A stretch of DNA of 64,000 nt, from contig CP137318.1 in the NCBI GenBank assembly GCA_033182465.1, positions 434,001-498,000 of the forward strand, given 5' to 3'. This stretch comes from Sanghuangporus weigelae (taxonomy: Eukaryota > Basidiomycota > Agaricomycetes > Hymenochaetales > Hymenochaetaceae). The notes under the pieces were generated by a model. It worked only from the letters and a program-made list of their open reading frames with translations. It made no database searches and was not told the DNA's origin. Positions 47,355-60,434 of this stretch are shown piece after piece. The translations under genes and the position numbers were made by a program. How positions within the stretch are numbered: position 1 is the first letter of the stretch; every line of letters begins with the position of its first letter.

Positions 47355-49578
47355 TCAGAAAAGCTCAAAGGCGCGCCAAACGGGAGTCACAGCGCCCTTC
47401 AAATCGATCTCCACCCACCGCTTGCGATCGTCGTCCATCGCCATCGCCTGTTTATCCGGATCGCCTGGAAGGAAACCAAAGGCGCGCTCCCACCCGAATC
47501 CGACGGCGCTGAGTTTGCAGAAGTTCGAGCTGGGGAAGGGAATACAATATATTTAACGTCTCGTCCTTTTTTGTTGGTGCTATGAAGAGAGGTGACAGAC
47601 CTTATCGTACAAATCACACCGTCCAATCTCGCTTTTTGGCCTGTCTGATCAGTCTCGTCCTCCCAGTTCCAGAGACCACTGATGAGCGCGAGGTCTACAA
47701 CAGCTCCGCGCGTCAGGCGTACCCGATCTTCCAGAGGCATCGCGTTGAAGTCAGGCTGTACATAGGGCTCTGGGCTCGCAAGATCCCTCAGCTCCTCGTT
47801 ATCGCTCGTTGCCAAAGAATACACCCGAGTGAGGTTTACTCCGTCCGGATCAGTCAGGCGCTTCTCGAGGTCATCCCACGCGTCTGGATCGTCCGAGGCG
47901 ACCCAGACCACAGGCTCAGTCGCATCTTCGAGATCCATCCGTTCGACTCTCTCCCACGTATCCGATAGGGCTTCGGCGTAGTCGCCGAGCGGGACGTACC
48001 CACCATGGAATTCCCATCCTTCAGTCTTGCGGTCACCATGCCTGACGTGCGCTGCAAGGTAAGGACTACCAACTTCTCGACGCGCCGCTTGCATTAGTTC
48101 CGCGCTGATGGCGTTTGGGCGGATAGTGTGCGCGAATGACGTCGCCGAACGCTGGAAGATGGGCTTCGCACGTCGAAGTTCACGTGCATACCTGCCAAGT
48201 CAAGAGAAGAACACGCATAAGAAATCTTGTCTTCCCCCTATATCATATAGAATGAGATGCTTCTTACGGATCCTCAAACTCATCCATGAAGTGGTGCCCA
48301 AAATGGAAAAGAGCCGTCCGCGAGTTGACAACCTACAAACATACGGCATAGTTGGCCCGTAACCATCAGATCGTTGCATTCCAACTCGATGGATCTCCGA
48401 AGTCTTACCCAATGACTATGTGAAATGCATGAGCTCGGTACATTATCTCAGATAATAACTCCGTGTGCTTACCGAGCTGTTCTTGGACATGCAACAAGCT
48501 CTAAAGCAGATTACGGAAATTTGTCATCCCGCGTCAGCGAAAAATGTCACATAATATTGCACCATGCGCCACGCCGATACTATCGCACACACACACCTTC
48601 TGGGGGAGGAGGAAGACATCCAGGTTCGGGGCCTGGTTGCATGACTCGTACATCCTGGAAGTGGTCGGTCCACCTGGAACGGTTTCATAAACATTGATCA
48701 TGACTCTGCGAAAACGCCGTTTTGCACGGAACTGGGAATGCAGTGCCGAAAACCAAGTAATCTGGACTCACTTTCCGCGATTCCAATTTCTGTCATCGAC
48801 CAGAAACGTCCGGTTCGTCTATTTAGAAGATCAACGCACTGAACGGACCAGGAGAAGCAAGAGAAATGGGACATACGTCCCGTGCTAGCCCGGCAGCTTG
48901 AGCTATCAATGCCAGATCTGCGGCAAGGCCGACATAGCCATCAAGCATATATGTAATAGTGCTCTTGCAAACCCTGCTATCTTCCTTGTGCTCGACATCC
49001 ATTGGTCCACCAGGTGGGACGTGCCAATAAGTTCCCATTGGTCCTTTCATACCTGCCAGAAATTTATAGCATTCCTGGCGATATTCGAGCGGTGTCAGGG
49101 GAAACGAGGTATAGTTCTCGTAAGAGAGCATGGTCATCGTATGCGATGTATTAGTGTGAGAAGTAGGCGAGGGTGCGCCATGTAAGTATGTGTGCAGCGT
49201 TTCCGGCTTCTCGATGGACATAATCACCAGGACTGCAAGAAACAACACAGACGCCAGGCCTGCAAGGAGAGGTAGCCGTCTTGTTACAAGATCCCAATTA
49301 ATGACAACACCATTAAAATCCGCCTTGAACAACTTTGCTTTACTCGTGCCGGCTAGCCTTCGTTGCGGGAATGTCGTGCTGGCGGAAGAGGCGAGTAATG
49401 GTGCGCGCTGATGCACCTCGTCCATTTCATAGTAGTTGGCAAATTGAGCGTTCTCATCTCCATCAGCATCGTTAAGTGCCTCCTCTGCGCGACCAGCGCG
49501 AGAACGAGGTGTACGTGGGGTCAGTACCTGCTCCGAGCCTGCGCGAGCTGTGTAAAGCATCTTATTTGAACGAGACAT
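47355..49578 (-). CDS. Type II membrane glycosyltransferase-like protein (fucosyltransferase-like)
   Basis: Exons: 49578-48877, 48818-48772, 48673-48597, 48500-48473, 48415-48409, 48332-48268, 48191-47601, 47529-47355; phases close at about 563 aa. A 100-residue cytosolic N-terminus is followed by one transmembrane helix (about 102-120, RLPLLAGLASVLFLAVLVIM), then a lumenal domain: VCKSTITYMLDGYVGLAADL, RTFLVDDRNWNRGKWTDHFQ, ELVACPRTARHW, SRTALFHFGHHFMDEFEDPY, AAHVRHGDRKTEGWEFHGGY, ending KGAVTPVWRAFELF. The HVRHGDR motif and topology suggest a GT-B Golgi enzyme of the O-/alpha-1,6-fucosyltransferase (NodZ/Fut8-like) type. That assignment is from memory of motif style and is tentative. Exon 5 is only 7 nt (codes the end of R, then H-W). 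Confidence 0.72.
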
Positions 49579-50608
49579 TGTGAATTCCTGCTTCCACTGA
49601 AAGCCAGAAGTCCAAGACCAGCTTGGTAGGGTGGACGGAGAGCCAAAGGAAAGAAAGGAAAGAAAGGAGAGTCTCAATCGAGCCCGCTGGTTGGTCACCG
49701 TTACGGGGTCGTTGTAGACGTAGCAGCCGACAAGATACGCGATTACCTAATAAGGAACTCGGACGCCGGCTATTACCAAAATCGGTTGAAGGCACCGCCA
49801 CGCGGCAGTAAACTCAAATAAGTCCTGGACATTGATTGATATTGATTGGAATTGAAGAAGATCTATTCCAAGATGATATCCGAAAGCTACTGTTCTGTAT
49901 GCCGTCATGCAGGGGAAGTGGTGTAAGAAGAGTCGAGTCATTGCGCACCTGAAATGACAATGTAGAGCACATAAGCATGTTTCTCTCGTAAGCATTTGAA
50001 CTTCCCCATCATCTTGGCCGAATCGATAAAGAATGTCGCTTACTTATCTATGCCCTCGGAACGGTTGTTATTCCGTGAGCCCGGATTGGACACGCGTCGC
50101 CGGCAAGCCTGCACACAGTCCGACATCGCGCGCACCACTGTCCCTTTTTAGCGAAAGAAAACCAGTGAAAGAAGACATGTTTATCTTTCAAAAAAAAGTG
50201 AAAGCCGCGCCGTTTTCGGAGAATTAGGGGATTCCCGCGCAGGCACGGAGAGTGAGAAAATCATCATCAGAAATGCTAAGCGGACCGTTAGCACTTAGCA
50301 CAAGTTTTGAAGTTCTAACTCTAACGAAAGTGACTGAGGTGGACCGGGAAGATATGAAATGAAATACTGAGTCACTTCAGTTCGGAACGGGTCCGGGATG
50401 AGCGAATCAGGCATATCTGGGCTGGGCGATCTAGAAATTCTGAATTTGGAAGGAAGTCATAATTCAGGTCACGTCAGATCTGGATTTGCTTTCTAATCCT
50501 TCTCGCTACTGACAAATATAATAAGCAGACCAGCTCGTTTACCAATGTCACTGTTCTTCCAGCCTATTCCCCGTTACTCTCGCCTGGACAGCTCATTGCG
50601 AGTCGCCC
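49579..50608. other. Divergent intergenic region upstream of ABC transporter 2
   Basis: 1.03 kb, no recognised gene. It contains a TATA-like site near 50517 and is expected to carry the ABC2 promoter and the glycosyltransferase promoter. Confidence 0.5.
50517..50525 (+). promoter_or_regulatory. TATA-like sequence upstream of ABC transporter 2
   Basis: TATAATAAG lies 92 bp before the start codon, a plausible distance for a fungal core promoter. Motif only. Confidence 0.35.
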
Positions 50609-53600
50609 ATGACGATGAGCACTAGTGCAGTGCCCTCCCAGACACCGACGCTGCGCGAGGAGCCAGCAGATGTCCATGAGGAACATGTCGTCTCACTCGT
50701 AGACGTACAGCGTGCAGAGCGCGAGTTTCACCGTCTTGAACGCGTCGCTACTGCTCAGTCTCGCCAGGAAATCTTGCGACGGCGCACAGAATCGTTCTCG
50801 AAAGAAAAGCAAAGAGAGTTAGAGACCTACGATGAGGAGAAGGCCGAGGGACAAGAGCCTTTCGACCTCAAAGAATATCTTAGCTCCTCGAATGACCAAG
50901 CGACGGCGGCAGGCCTCAAGCACAAGCATGTCGGCGTTACTTGGGAGGACCTTGAAGTCCGAGGTGTCGGCGGCGTGGGGCACAAGGTATGCCTCGTGTC
51001 TCTTGTCTTCCATATGAGTATATACTGACTCTCCTCTGCCTTCCAGTTCTACATCAGGACATTCGGACAGGCAGTCCTGGAATTCTGTTTCCTGCCGTAT
51101 CTCTGGTTCATGGCTTTACTCGGCTATATCGTTCCTTCAAAAAAAGCGATGCCCACTCGCACTATTCTTCACAAGTATGTATCAACTTCTAGTGTTGCGG
51201 CGTTATATCTCATTCATCGATTTATTTGTAGACAATCGGGTGTCCTGAAGCCTGGCGAAATGTGTCTTGTACTCGGCTGCCCTGGCTCTGGCTGCACAAC
51301 CTTTCTAAAAGCTATTGCTAATCAACGCCGCGAGTATCACAGCTTCTCTGGTGACGTCAGATATGCAGGTATTGACGCAGGCGAGATGGCAAGACATTAC
51401 AAGGGAGAAGTTGTCTACAATCAAGAAGACGATATCCATCTCGCGACTCTCACGGTAGCCCAGACACTTCAGTTCGCTCTCAGTACTAAGACGCCTGGAC
51501 CCAACGCACGCTTACCTGGTGTCTCGCGAAAAGATTTCGCAAAAGAGGTCCAAAGTACACTTCTCAAAATGCTCAACATGGAACATACCGCAAATACTCT
51601 CGTCGGGAACGAATTTGTGCGAGGTGTCAGCGGTGGTGAGCGAAAGCGCGTTAGTATCGCCGAAATGATGGCCACCGGTGCTCATGTACAATGCTGGGAT
51701 AACTCGACCCGAGGTCTCGATGCCAGTACCGCGCTCGACTTCGCAAAGAGCTTAAGAATCATGACGGACGTTCTTGGCCAGACTGTCTTCGTTACCCTTT
51801 ACCAGGCGGGCGAAGGGATTTACGACCTCTTCGACAAGGTTATGGTTATTGACGAGGGTCGCCAGGTCTTCTATGGTCCTCCGTCTGAGGCGCGTGCTTA
51901 TTTCGAGAATCTCGGATACAAAAAGCTTCCGCGTCAGAGCACTGCTGATTACCTTACCGGTTGCACGGATAAAAACGAGCGGCAATTTGCTCCGGGCCTC
52001 TCTGCGCACAGTGTCCCATCCACATCTGAGTCCCTCGAATCGGCATTTAGGAAATCTCGCTACGGTCAAAGACTCGCAGACGATCTCAACAAGTATAAAG
52101 TTTTGCAGGAGACGGAAAAGGCGGACCAAGAAGCCTTCCGAGCTGCGGTTGCCTCAGCCAAGAAGAAAGGTGTCTCGAAGAAGAGCCCTTATACGCTAGG
52201 TTTCTTGGGACAAGTTAAGGCGCTCACGCGTCGACAGTTCCAGCTGCGTATTCAAGACAAATTCCAACTTTACACGTCGTATGGCCTCTCATGGATTTTG
52301 GCTATTGTTATCGGCGCAGCGTTTTATAACCTTCCTCCGACGAGTGCGGGTGCATTCACTCGGGGATCCGTTATCTTCGTGGCTATGCTCACTAGCTGTC
52401 TTGATGCGTTCGGTGAATTGCCGACGCAGATGGTAGGAAGGCCAATATTGCACAAGCAAACCGCGTATGGTTTCTACCGCCCCGCTGCTGTCGCGCTTGG
52501 CAACACGCTTGCGGACCTGCCTTTCAGTGCCTCGCGTATTTTCGTTTTCAATGTCATCGTGTACTTCATGCCGCATCTTAGTCGATCCGCGGGAGGGTTC
52601 TTCACATTCCATCTGTTCACGTATTTGGCTTTCCTTGCGATGCAAGGATTCTTCAGGACTTTAGGACTGTTTTGCTCCAACTTTGATAGTGCATTCCGAA
52701 TCGCTACGTTCTTCGTACCGAACATGATCAGTTATGCGGGATACATCGTCCCGATTTTTTCTTTGAAGCGGTGGCTTTTCTGGATTTCATATGTCAATCC
52801 GCTGTACTTCGCTTTCGCGGGTTGCATGGAGAACGAATTCATGCGTATCAACCTGAGTTGCGACGGTGACTACATTACACCACGCAATGGAGGCATCCTG
52901 AATAAGTATCCGGACGGGCTGGGTCCGAATCAAGTTTGCACGTTGTTTGGTGCATCGCCTGCCAGCTCAGTCGTTCTTGGAAGATCATACATCGACGTGG
53001 GTTATGAATACCGTGTTGCTGATCTCTGGCGCCGTAACTTTGTCGTCCTTGTTGGATTCCTCATATTCCTCCAACTGACGCAATTGTTCGCCTTGGAGTT
53101 CTTCCCGGTATGTGTTTGAAGCGTTTTCTTATCTATGCAAAGTGGCTCATTCGGATATATGTAGAAATACGCCGGCTCTTCTTCCGTGATGATTTTTGCG
53201 AAGGAGAATGAGGACACGAAACGTCGAAATGCTTTACTCCTCGAGCGTAAGGAAAACCGTGCTTTGAAAGAGAAGGGGGAAGAAGTCTCCAGCAACGGGG
53301 AGAAAGTGAGGAAGGACTTCTCAGACCGCCGGGAATTCACTTGGGAGAATTTGAATTACGTTGTTCCTGTTCCCGGAGGCACGCGGCGTCTCTTGCACGA
53401 CGTTATGGGATATGTGAAGCCCGGTACATTGACGGCGTTGATGGGAGCCTCTGGTGCGGGTAAAACGACCTGCTTGGACGTACTAGCCCAAAGAAAGAAT
53501 ATTGGTGTTGTCACGGGAGACGTACTTGTCGATGGCCGCCCGCTTGATTCTGACTTTGCTCGTGGTACTGCATATGGTGTGTCCGACTGCTTTCTCGAGT

Positions 53601-55919
53601 TTAGTAATCATTACTGATCTTGACTTACCAGCTGAGCAAATGGACGTGCACGAGTCGACTGCTACAATCCGCGAGGCTATGCGCTTCTCTGCATATCTCC
53701 GTCAGCCCTTCTCCGTGCCCAAGGAAGAGAAAGATGCATATGTCGAAGAGATGATTGAACTGCTCGAGCTTCAGGATTTGGCAGACGCGATTGTTTTCAG
53801 TCTGAGCGTTGAAGCGCGTAAGCGCTTGACTATTGGTGTCGAGCTCGCTAGCAAGCCCGAGTTACTTTTGTTCCTCGACGAGCCGACGTCCGGTCTTGAC
53901 AGCCAGTCTGCGTGGAACTTGGTTCGTTTCTTGAGGAAACTTGCAGAAGGCGGACAAGGTAATACTCAACCTGGTCTCACATGATTTGTCGTTCTGACTT
54001 TGTGTCTCAGCGATTCTGTGTACGATTCATCAGCCATCGTCCCTTCTTTTTGAGAGTTTCGGTCCGTTACCAGTCTCTTTCAATCATTTCCTATCCATAT
54101 ATTGACTCGATCGTTTCAGACCGCTTGTTACTTCTTGAGTCTGGCGGTGAAACGGTCTATTTCGGTGATATCGGTCCGGACTCTTGCGTTCTGCGAGACT
54201 ATTTCGCTCGCAGCGGAGCGGTTTGCCCGCCGAATATGAACCCGGCAGAGTACATGCTCGAGGCCATTGGGGCAGGTGTCGCACCGCGTATTGGTAACCG
54301 CGATTGGAAAGACATCTGGCTTGATTCGCCGGAATACGTGCGAGCGAAGCAAGAGATCCAAGATATGAAGCAAAAGGCGCTGGCTAAGCCGTACGAAAAT
54401 AAGAAACTCTCGTTTTGTAAGTTCTTCGCGTGGTACGAGGTCTTACCGATGCGTGATGCTTAGCTCCATTTTCTAGATGCGACACCTTTCTTGTATCAGA
54501 TGAAGACAGTCATCCAGCGAAACAACGTCGCGCTCTGGCGCTCGCCTGACTATGTGTTCACGCGTCTCTTTGTGCACTTGTTCATTGCACTCTTCCCTTC
54601 CTTGTCGCTGCTTCAGTTGAGCGACAGTCTTCGTGATCTTCAGTATCGAGTAAGTCAAAAAATGCGTATCGGTCTCTTGAATGACCTGACGTGTGCGCCT
54701 TTTTTCTGTTCCGATAGGTGTTCGGCATGTATGTATCATCAATACTTCTTCAGGGTCCACAAGATTTACTTATATTGTGTGTAGTTTCTGGGCTACTGTC
54801 TTGCCTGCTATCCTCATGGCACAGATTGAGCCTATGTTCATTATGAATCGGAGGACCTTTATTCGAGGTATACCTTGCTGTCTTCGTTTGTCCCTATGTC
54901 GTTTTCTCACCGCGTAATACAGAGGCGTCCAGTCGTATTTATTCGCCATACGTCTTTGCAGTAGCCCAACTCATCGGTGAATTTCCGTACTCGATCCTTT
55001 GCGCCGTTGTCTACTGGTGCCTCTCGGTGCGTACATCCTTCATGCGACGCATTTGCGTAACATTGAGTTATTGCTTGCTCTTAGGTATGGCCTATGGGTT
55101 TCGGTCAAGGCCCGGATGGAACAAATGGAAACGGCTACCAGTTCCTCATGATCATATTCGTCGAGCTTTTCGGGGTCACTCTAGGACAACTCATCGCCGC
55201 CATCTCCCCATCAGTTCAGGTACAGTCACGCGTCTCTGGTCGTCTATTCTGAACCACACTGATTGTTGTTTCAAAAGATCGCGGTGCTGTTCAATCCTTT
55301 CCTTGCTCTCGTTTTGACGACATTTGCGGGTGTAACCATTCCGTATCCCAATCTGGCAAAGTTCTGGCGTTCGTGGTTGTACCATCTCGTTCCGTACACC
55401 TATGTGCTCTCCGGGATGCTTTCCACCGAACTTCAGTACGCCTTGTTTCCTCATCACATTTACGATATCACTCACTTTTATCCCTTTTTATAGTGGCCTT
55501 GTTATAAATTGCCAGGAGGACGAATTTGCAGTGTTCAATCCTCCATCCGGCCAAACGTGCCAGGAATGGGCGGGCGAGTTCGTCGACACATTTGGTGGCT
55601 ACTTGAACGACCAAAATGCTACTTCAAATTGCCAGTATTGCCAGTATAGAGTCGGAGACGAATTTTTTGTTCCACTCAATATAGAATTCAGTAACCGGTG
55701 GAGAGATGTTTGGCTAGTCTTCTGTTACTTCGGTACGTTCCTTCAGCATCTACGTGATTTCCTCTGCAGACCATCTGATTCGATTTCACTTTACAGTCTT
55801 TAATATGATCGTTACCATCAGTGCGTACTTTACGTCTAATCCAAAGTTGCTCGTCATGCTGACTTTCTTCTCTTTCCTTTTCAGTCGCATCTCGTTTCCT
55901 CCGTTACGCTAAACGCTAG
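50609..55919 (+). CDS. PDR-type ABC-G multidrug transporter, paralogue 2
   Basis: Exons: 50609-50986, 51047-51174, 51232-53107, 53165-53576, 53632-53958, 54011-54061, 54120-54416, 54477-54649, 54718-54728, 54785-54867, 54923-55026, 55085-55219, 55278-55435, 55494-55732, 55797-55820, 55885-55919; about 1476 aa. Same architecture as paralogue 1: NBD1 GCPGSGCTT with the fungal Cys, [28 protein letters not shown]2 [37 protein letters not shown]; two TMD blocks and a C-terminal ectoloop with conserved Cys ([13 protein letters not shown]) before the last helix. Fourteen of 16 exon lengths equal those of paralogue 1; only exons 1 and 4 differ. An alternative ATG at 50615 gives MSTSAVPS, which aligns better with MSASAVPS of paralogue 1. 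No broken frame was seen. Confidence 0.95.
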
Positions 55920-56503
55920 ACTATCTTTACGCCTTTACATCTTACGCCGCATTCTGGCTCTCAATTATCATGTTACCTTCATAATCTTTGCGTTTGGTCC
56001 GATTTTTCACCTTTCCTGAGAGCGCATTTCCTACATGGTAGATAAAACTCAAAGAGAAAAGGACATTTACGTTAATGATATTAGGCTATAGATTTCCACT
56101 AAATTGTATATTTGGATACATCAATTTAGAGGAGAATAGAAATATTACATGTAATGTGGTTTTTCGTCCGAGTATTTGTTATTTGCGACGATTTTTCCTT
56201 GGGCCTTACGTAATGTACGCCGATCCGACTGAGAGCGTTTCGACCAGGAGTACGCTCGGCGGCCCTCCTCCAAACAACTTCCACTATATTTCTTCCTGCC
56301 TTCACTCTAGACGATGATATAGACACCAACGAATTCAGCCAAAATTCTCCTTTACCTTGTAACCGTGAGGCACATTAACGTTTGCATATTACTAAACACA
56401 TTCGGAGTAATACACGAGTCGCAATACTACTTCAAAGTTCGCTCTGAATCGCTTGACTTGACGTCGTAGCGAGTCCGCTGGCTGAAGAAGAGGAGCTGTG
56501 ATA
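55920..56503. other. Intergenic gap upstream of AP-3 delta
   Basis: 584 bp. The ORF at 56075-56317 has no recognisable domain. Probably the ABC2 3' UTR and the AP-3 delta promoter. Confidence 0.5.
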
Positions 56504-59500
56504 ATGTGGGAGCGCAATCTTCAAGATCTGATTCGCGGACTTCGTGCTCACAAGCACGATGAATCGCGGTTTATTGCGAGTGCTATCGAGGAAATACGGA
56601 AGGAGGTTCGCGGCGAGGACATGGAACTGAAGGCGGCGGCTGTTCTTAAGCTTACTTATGTGCGTATGCTTTCTGATCTCACATATCTTGGTCGCTCATT
56701 TGTTGCTCTGTATCTCATGACGTTCTGGCACAAAATGATTAGCTTGAAATGCTAGGTTACGACATGAGCTGGGCGTCCTTTCATGTTGTCGAGGTCATGT
56801 CCTCTCCACGTTTCCACCTCAAGAGCATGGGATACCTAGCTGCCACACAATCCTTTGAGCAAGAAACGGACGTTCTGATGCTAACGACCAATCTTCTGAA
56901 GAAGGTAACTGCCACGATTATGAGACTTCATGTATGGTATCTTGATATTTCTCAACCAGGACCTCACTGCTGCCAGACCATTGGAAGTAGCGGTCTCTCT
57001 CAATGGGCTTTCCCACATAGTTACTCCTGACCTGGGTCGCGACCTCTATCGTGACCTCATTTCCTTGCTCACGCATTCACGCCCTGCTGTACGGAAACGG
57101 GCCGTGCTAGCACTGTACAAGGTATTCCTGAAGTATCCCGATGCCCTTGAATATGGAATGGAACGCTTGAAAGAAAGGCTGGAGGATCCGGATATCGGTT
57201 CGTAGGAGAATCTGGAGTTGTTATTTCTTATTCGGTTCTGACGCAAAGAGCAGGTGTGGTGAGCGCGACGGTAAACGTACTTTGTGAGCTGGCCAAGCAG
57301 GATCCGCAAGCGTATCTTCCATTCGCACCTCCTCTATTCCTCATCTTGACTACGTCGAACAACAATTGGATGCTCATAAAAACTATCAAACTCGTTCGTA
57401 CTCCCTCCGGATCATACTATCATGTACCTAATTTTCGATTTAGTTTGGATTATTGACGCCTTACGAGCCGCGTTTGGTCAAAAAGCTACAGCCTCCGATT
57501 ACTGAGCTCATTTCGACAACTCCAGCGATTTCACTTCTTTACGAATGTGTGCATACATGCATCATTGGAGGGATGCTGAGGGGTGTTGCCGGGCATACAC
57601 TGGCACAAACCTGCGTAACGAAGTTGGCTGCTTTCCTGGAGGATCCTGACCAAAACCGTAAGCTCAGAATTACTCTAGTTGCTCGTGATAGGCAAGTTCT
57701 GATTCCATTTTCAATAGTCAAATACATCGCGCTTCTAGCGCTTGCGAAGATAGTACCTTCTCATCCTCATCTCGTAGCAGAGTATGAGTCACGAATAATG
57801 GCCAGTATCAATGATCAGGACCTCAGTATACGTATGCGGGCTTTGGATTTAGTTTCAGCGATGGTGAGCGCCAATTTCCGTTGAGGTACTATGGTGCTTA
57901 CCTTTGGGCTCCAGGTCAATTCAAATAATCTTCAATCGGTTGTTCAACAACTTCTATCACATCTCACCGTGCCGGAATCTACGTACACAACTGTCATTAG
58001 CGCCACCCAATCACTTTCCGCTGCTGTATCGGGGACAGCACCCGCCCTGTCTACCACGTCACCGGCCCAGGTCTCACCAGCCTATCGTGAAACGCTTGCC
58101 CGTCGTATCCTTTCACTGTGTTCGGCAGACCTGTATGCGAATGTATCCGACTTTGAGTGGTATGTCTCCGTATTGGTCGATCTTGCGTATGTGTCGCGTG
58201 CACCCGTTGGCGAAGCGATTCGAGACCAACTTGTGGATATCGCTGTGAGAGTCCGACAAGTGAGGAGGTACGCCGTGCAGGTCAGCATGAAGCTTCTTGC
58301 AGACGAGACCTTCTTGTCTGGAGACGAACTCGGGCTGAACAACGAAGGGTCCGGTTGTCAAGAAGTCCTTGGGGCAGCTGCATGGATTTGCGGAGAATAC
58401 GCCAGGTTTGCGCACACCGCCGTTTTCTCGTATTTATAGCATTAACCTAACGATCAGCGAACTGACCGATACGAGGAAAGCTATCCCTTCACTGCTTGCT
58501 CCGAACGTTGCGAAACTCGCCCCAGACATCATCGCTATGTACATTCAAAGCGTAGCGAAAATCTTCAACGGTTGGGCAGTCGACCTGGCTGCGCGATGGG
58601 ATGATGATGACTTATCAGAGGTTAAAGACGTCGTATCATCTGTCCTGTCAGGTGTCCGTCAGTTTGCGAGCAACGAGGATTTCGAGGTACAAGAAAGGGT
58701 ACGTTTGGAAATTGACCATATGAGCTAACCTGACATACGTTTCGTCTTCCCGCTGCCAAGGCTGCAAATGTTCTACAACTATTCACCTTTATCCAAGCTG
58801 ATGTTAATGCTTTCCGGCCAAAACCAAAGCCGGAATTTGGCAACGGGTTTGCGGACGCGAGCACATCAGCGTTCGATCCCATAGGAGTCTCCGAGCCAGT
58901 GTATCCGAAGAGCCTGTACCTTCTGTATCCTCTCTTTTCACAGTATGAGCTCAGCCCTATAGCCCCAGAGGCTCAGACAAGCGTACCTGTCCCAGAGGGC
59001 TTGGATCTCGATGCATGGATTGTGCCACAGGCTCAGCCGAAGATAGAAGAGCCTGTCGAAGTTGAGATGAAAAAGAAGAAGGACAGAAAGGGGAAAGGGA
59101 AGGAGAAGGAGAAGGACGCAACTGCCAAGGGCAAGAAGTCTGGAAGGAAAAAAGGCGTTCCGTCTTCAGAACCGACACCCGAGGAGATCGCGGAAGCAGA
59201 GGAGCTCGCGAAGGTATGATTCGCTTCAGATCTGTCCCATTGAAACGGTATGATAAGAACATATTGTTTATTTAATAAGGCAAAAGCTCGACGTTTGGAG
59301 ATGCTACGTGATGATCCTTACTACATCATAGACGCTCCTGCCCGACCTCGACAAAGCGATGACGTAGACTCGATTCCTGTCGTCCGATTGGACGACCTTC
59401 CGCCTCTAAGCTCAGGTATGTTACATGCTCTGCAGTATATAATTTCGGTGACTGACTTGTTTTCTGTCATACAGTTGGTCCAGCTTCGCGATCTGCAACT

Positions 59501-59884
59501 CCTTCGAATACTCCTAGTTTCCCCCGGCCATCAGCAATACCGCGTGCATCCTACAAAGTCGAGCGTGGTGGAGAGATGCCTCCCACTGCCACTAAGCAAG
59601 CTACTCCCTTATCAACTCCCACACCACCGCCTTCTGGACCAAAATCCCGAGGCTCCGGGTCAGTAACACCCGCTCGAGTAACTTCGCCTGCAATCCCTCC
59701 TTCGTCATTCCCGACTTACGAAGTTCATGATGATGAAATACCCACTATCGCAGGTCCCGAACTTATCAAAGTGACGAAGGTCAAGAAAAAGAAAGGGAGC
59801 GGAATGTCCACCGGAAAGAAGAAGCGTGTTAAGGACAATGGCGCGGCGCCTTCTGATTCCGTTGGTACTCCGGGCACCTCATAA
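56504..59884 (+). CDS. APL5: AP-3 complex subunit delta (large adaptin)
   Basis: AP-3 delta is a core subunit of the adaptor that sorts cargo from Golgi/endosomes to the vacuole. Exons: 56504-56659, 56743-56904, 56960-57197, 57254-57393, 57444-57657, 57718-57863, 57915-58405, 58458-58698, 58761-59213, 59280-59415, 59475-59884; about 928 aa. The N-terminal adaptin solenoid is clear: MWERNLQDLIRGLRAHK, LKLTYLEMLGYDMSWASFHV, VMSSPRFHLKSMGYLAATQS, HSRPAVRKRAVLALYKVFLK, YIALLALAKIVPSHP. A Lys-rich hinge (KKKKDRKGKGKEKEKD) lies near residue 670-700, as in other AP-3 delta proteins, and the tail is Pro/Ser-rich ending in basic patches. Introns 3 and 4 use GTTCGT donors. Confidence 0.93.
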
Positions 59885-60434
59885 CATTCCGCATTGAAAT
59901 ACGGAGGTTGACTACTGTATCTTATCTGCCTACAGGCTCTAGTATAGGAGCTTTTTTTTCTTCCTACAGATTCTATTCCGTTGCGTCATCAGGCGAGGCA
60001 ATTTAGTCTCGGTGTCTTGCGATTTGGATTGTTGATTTTCACTAAGCTTCAAATTCTCCGGCATTTGCTCATTGATCAAGCAAACGCGGATCTCTGGTCT
60101 ATCTGACGCTCGGTTATATTTCTAGGGAATGAATTTTCACCAAACGGCTTCTATCGGCATTTTTCCGGAACCTGACAGATTGCTGGTGTCTTATGATGTC
60201 TATGTTCTGGCGGCCGTAGCTTCTCGATCAATAAACCTCGGAAGATATGTCTTTGTTTTGTGCTGCTATAACCAAGCTTGCATGGATGATTTTCTCCGGC
60301 TGGAAAAAGTGCGGGAGCTGGATATTTGAGTAAGTATGACCTCGCTGGCGTATAAAGTCTCGAGAGTCGAATGCAAACTACACTACGCTACGCGTTCTCG
60401 AATCTTTCCCACTCTGTTCCAGCAGGCCTGCAAC
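59885..60434. other. Intergenic region upstream of the LPMO gene
   Basis: 550 bp; the ORF at 60129-60329 has no domain. Probably the AP-3 delta 3' UTR followed by the LPMO promoter. Confidence 0.5.
60351..60356 (+). promoter_or_regulatory. TATA box of the LPMO gene
   Basis: TATAAA, 84 bp before the start codon, at a normal fungal distance. Motif only. Confidence 0.45.

Noticed and set aside
47582-47968. + strand 128-codon ORF opposite the glycosyltransferase-like gene
   Set aside because: Antisense shadow; the - strand reading contains the conserved HVRHGDR domain.
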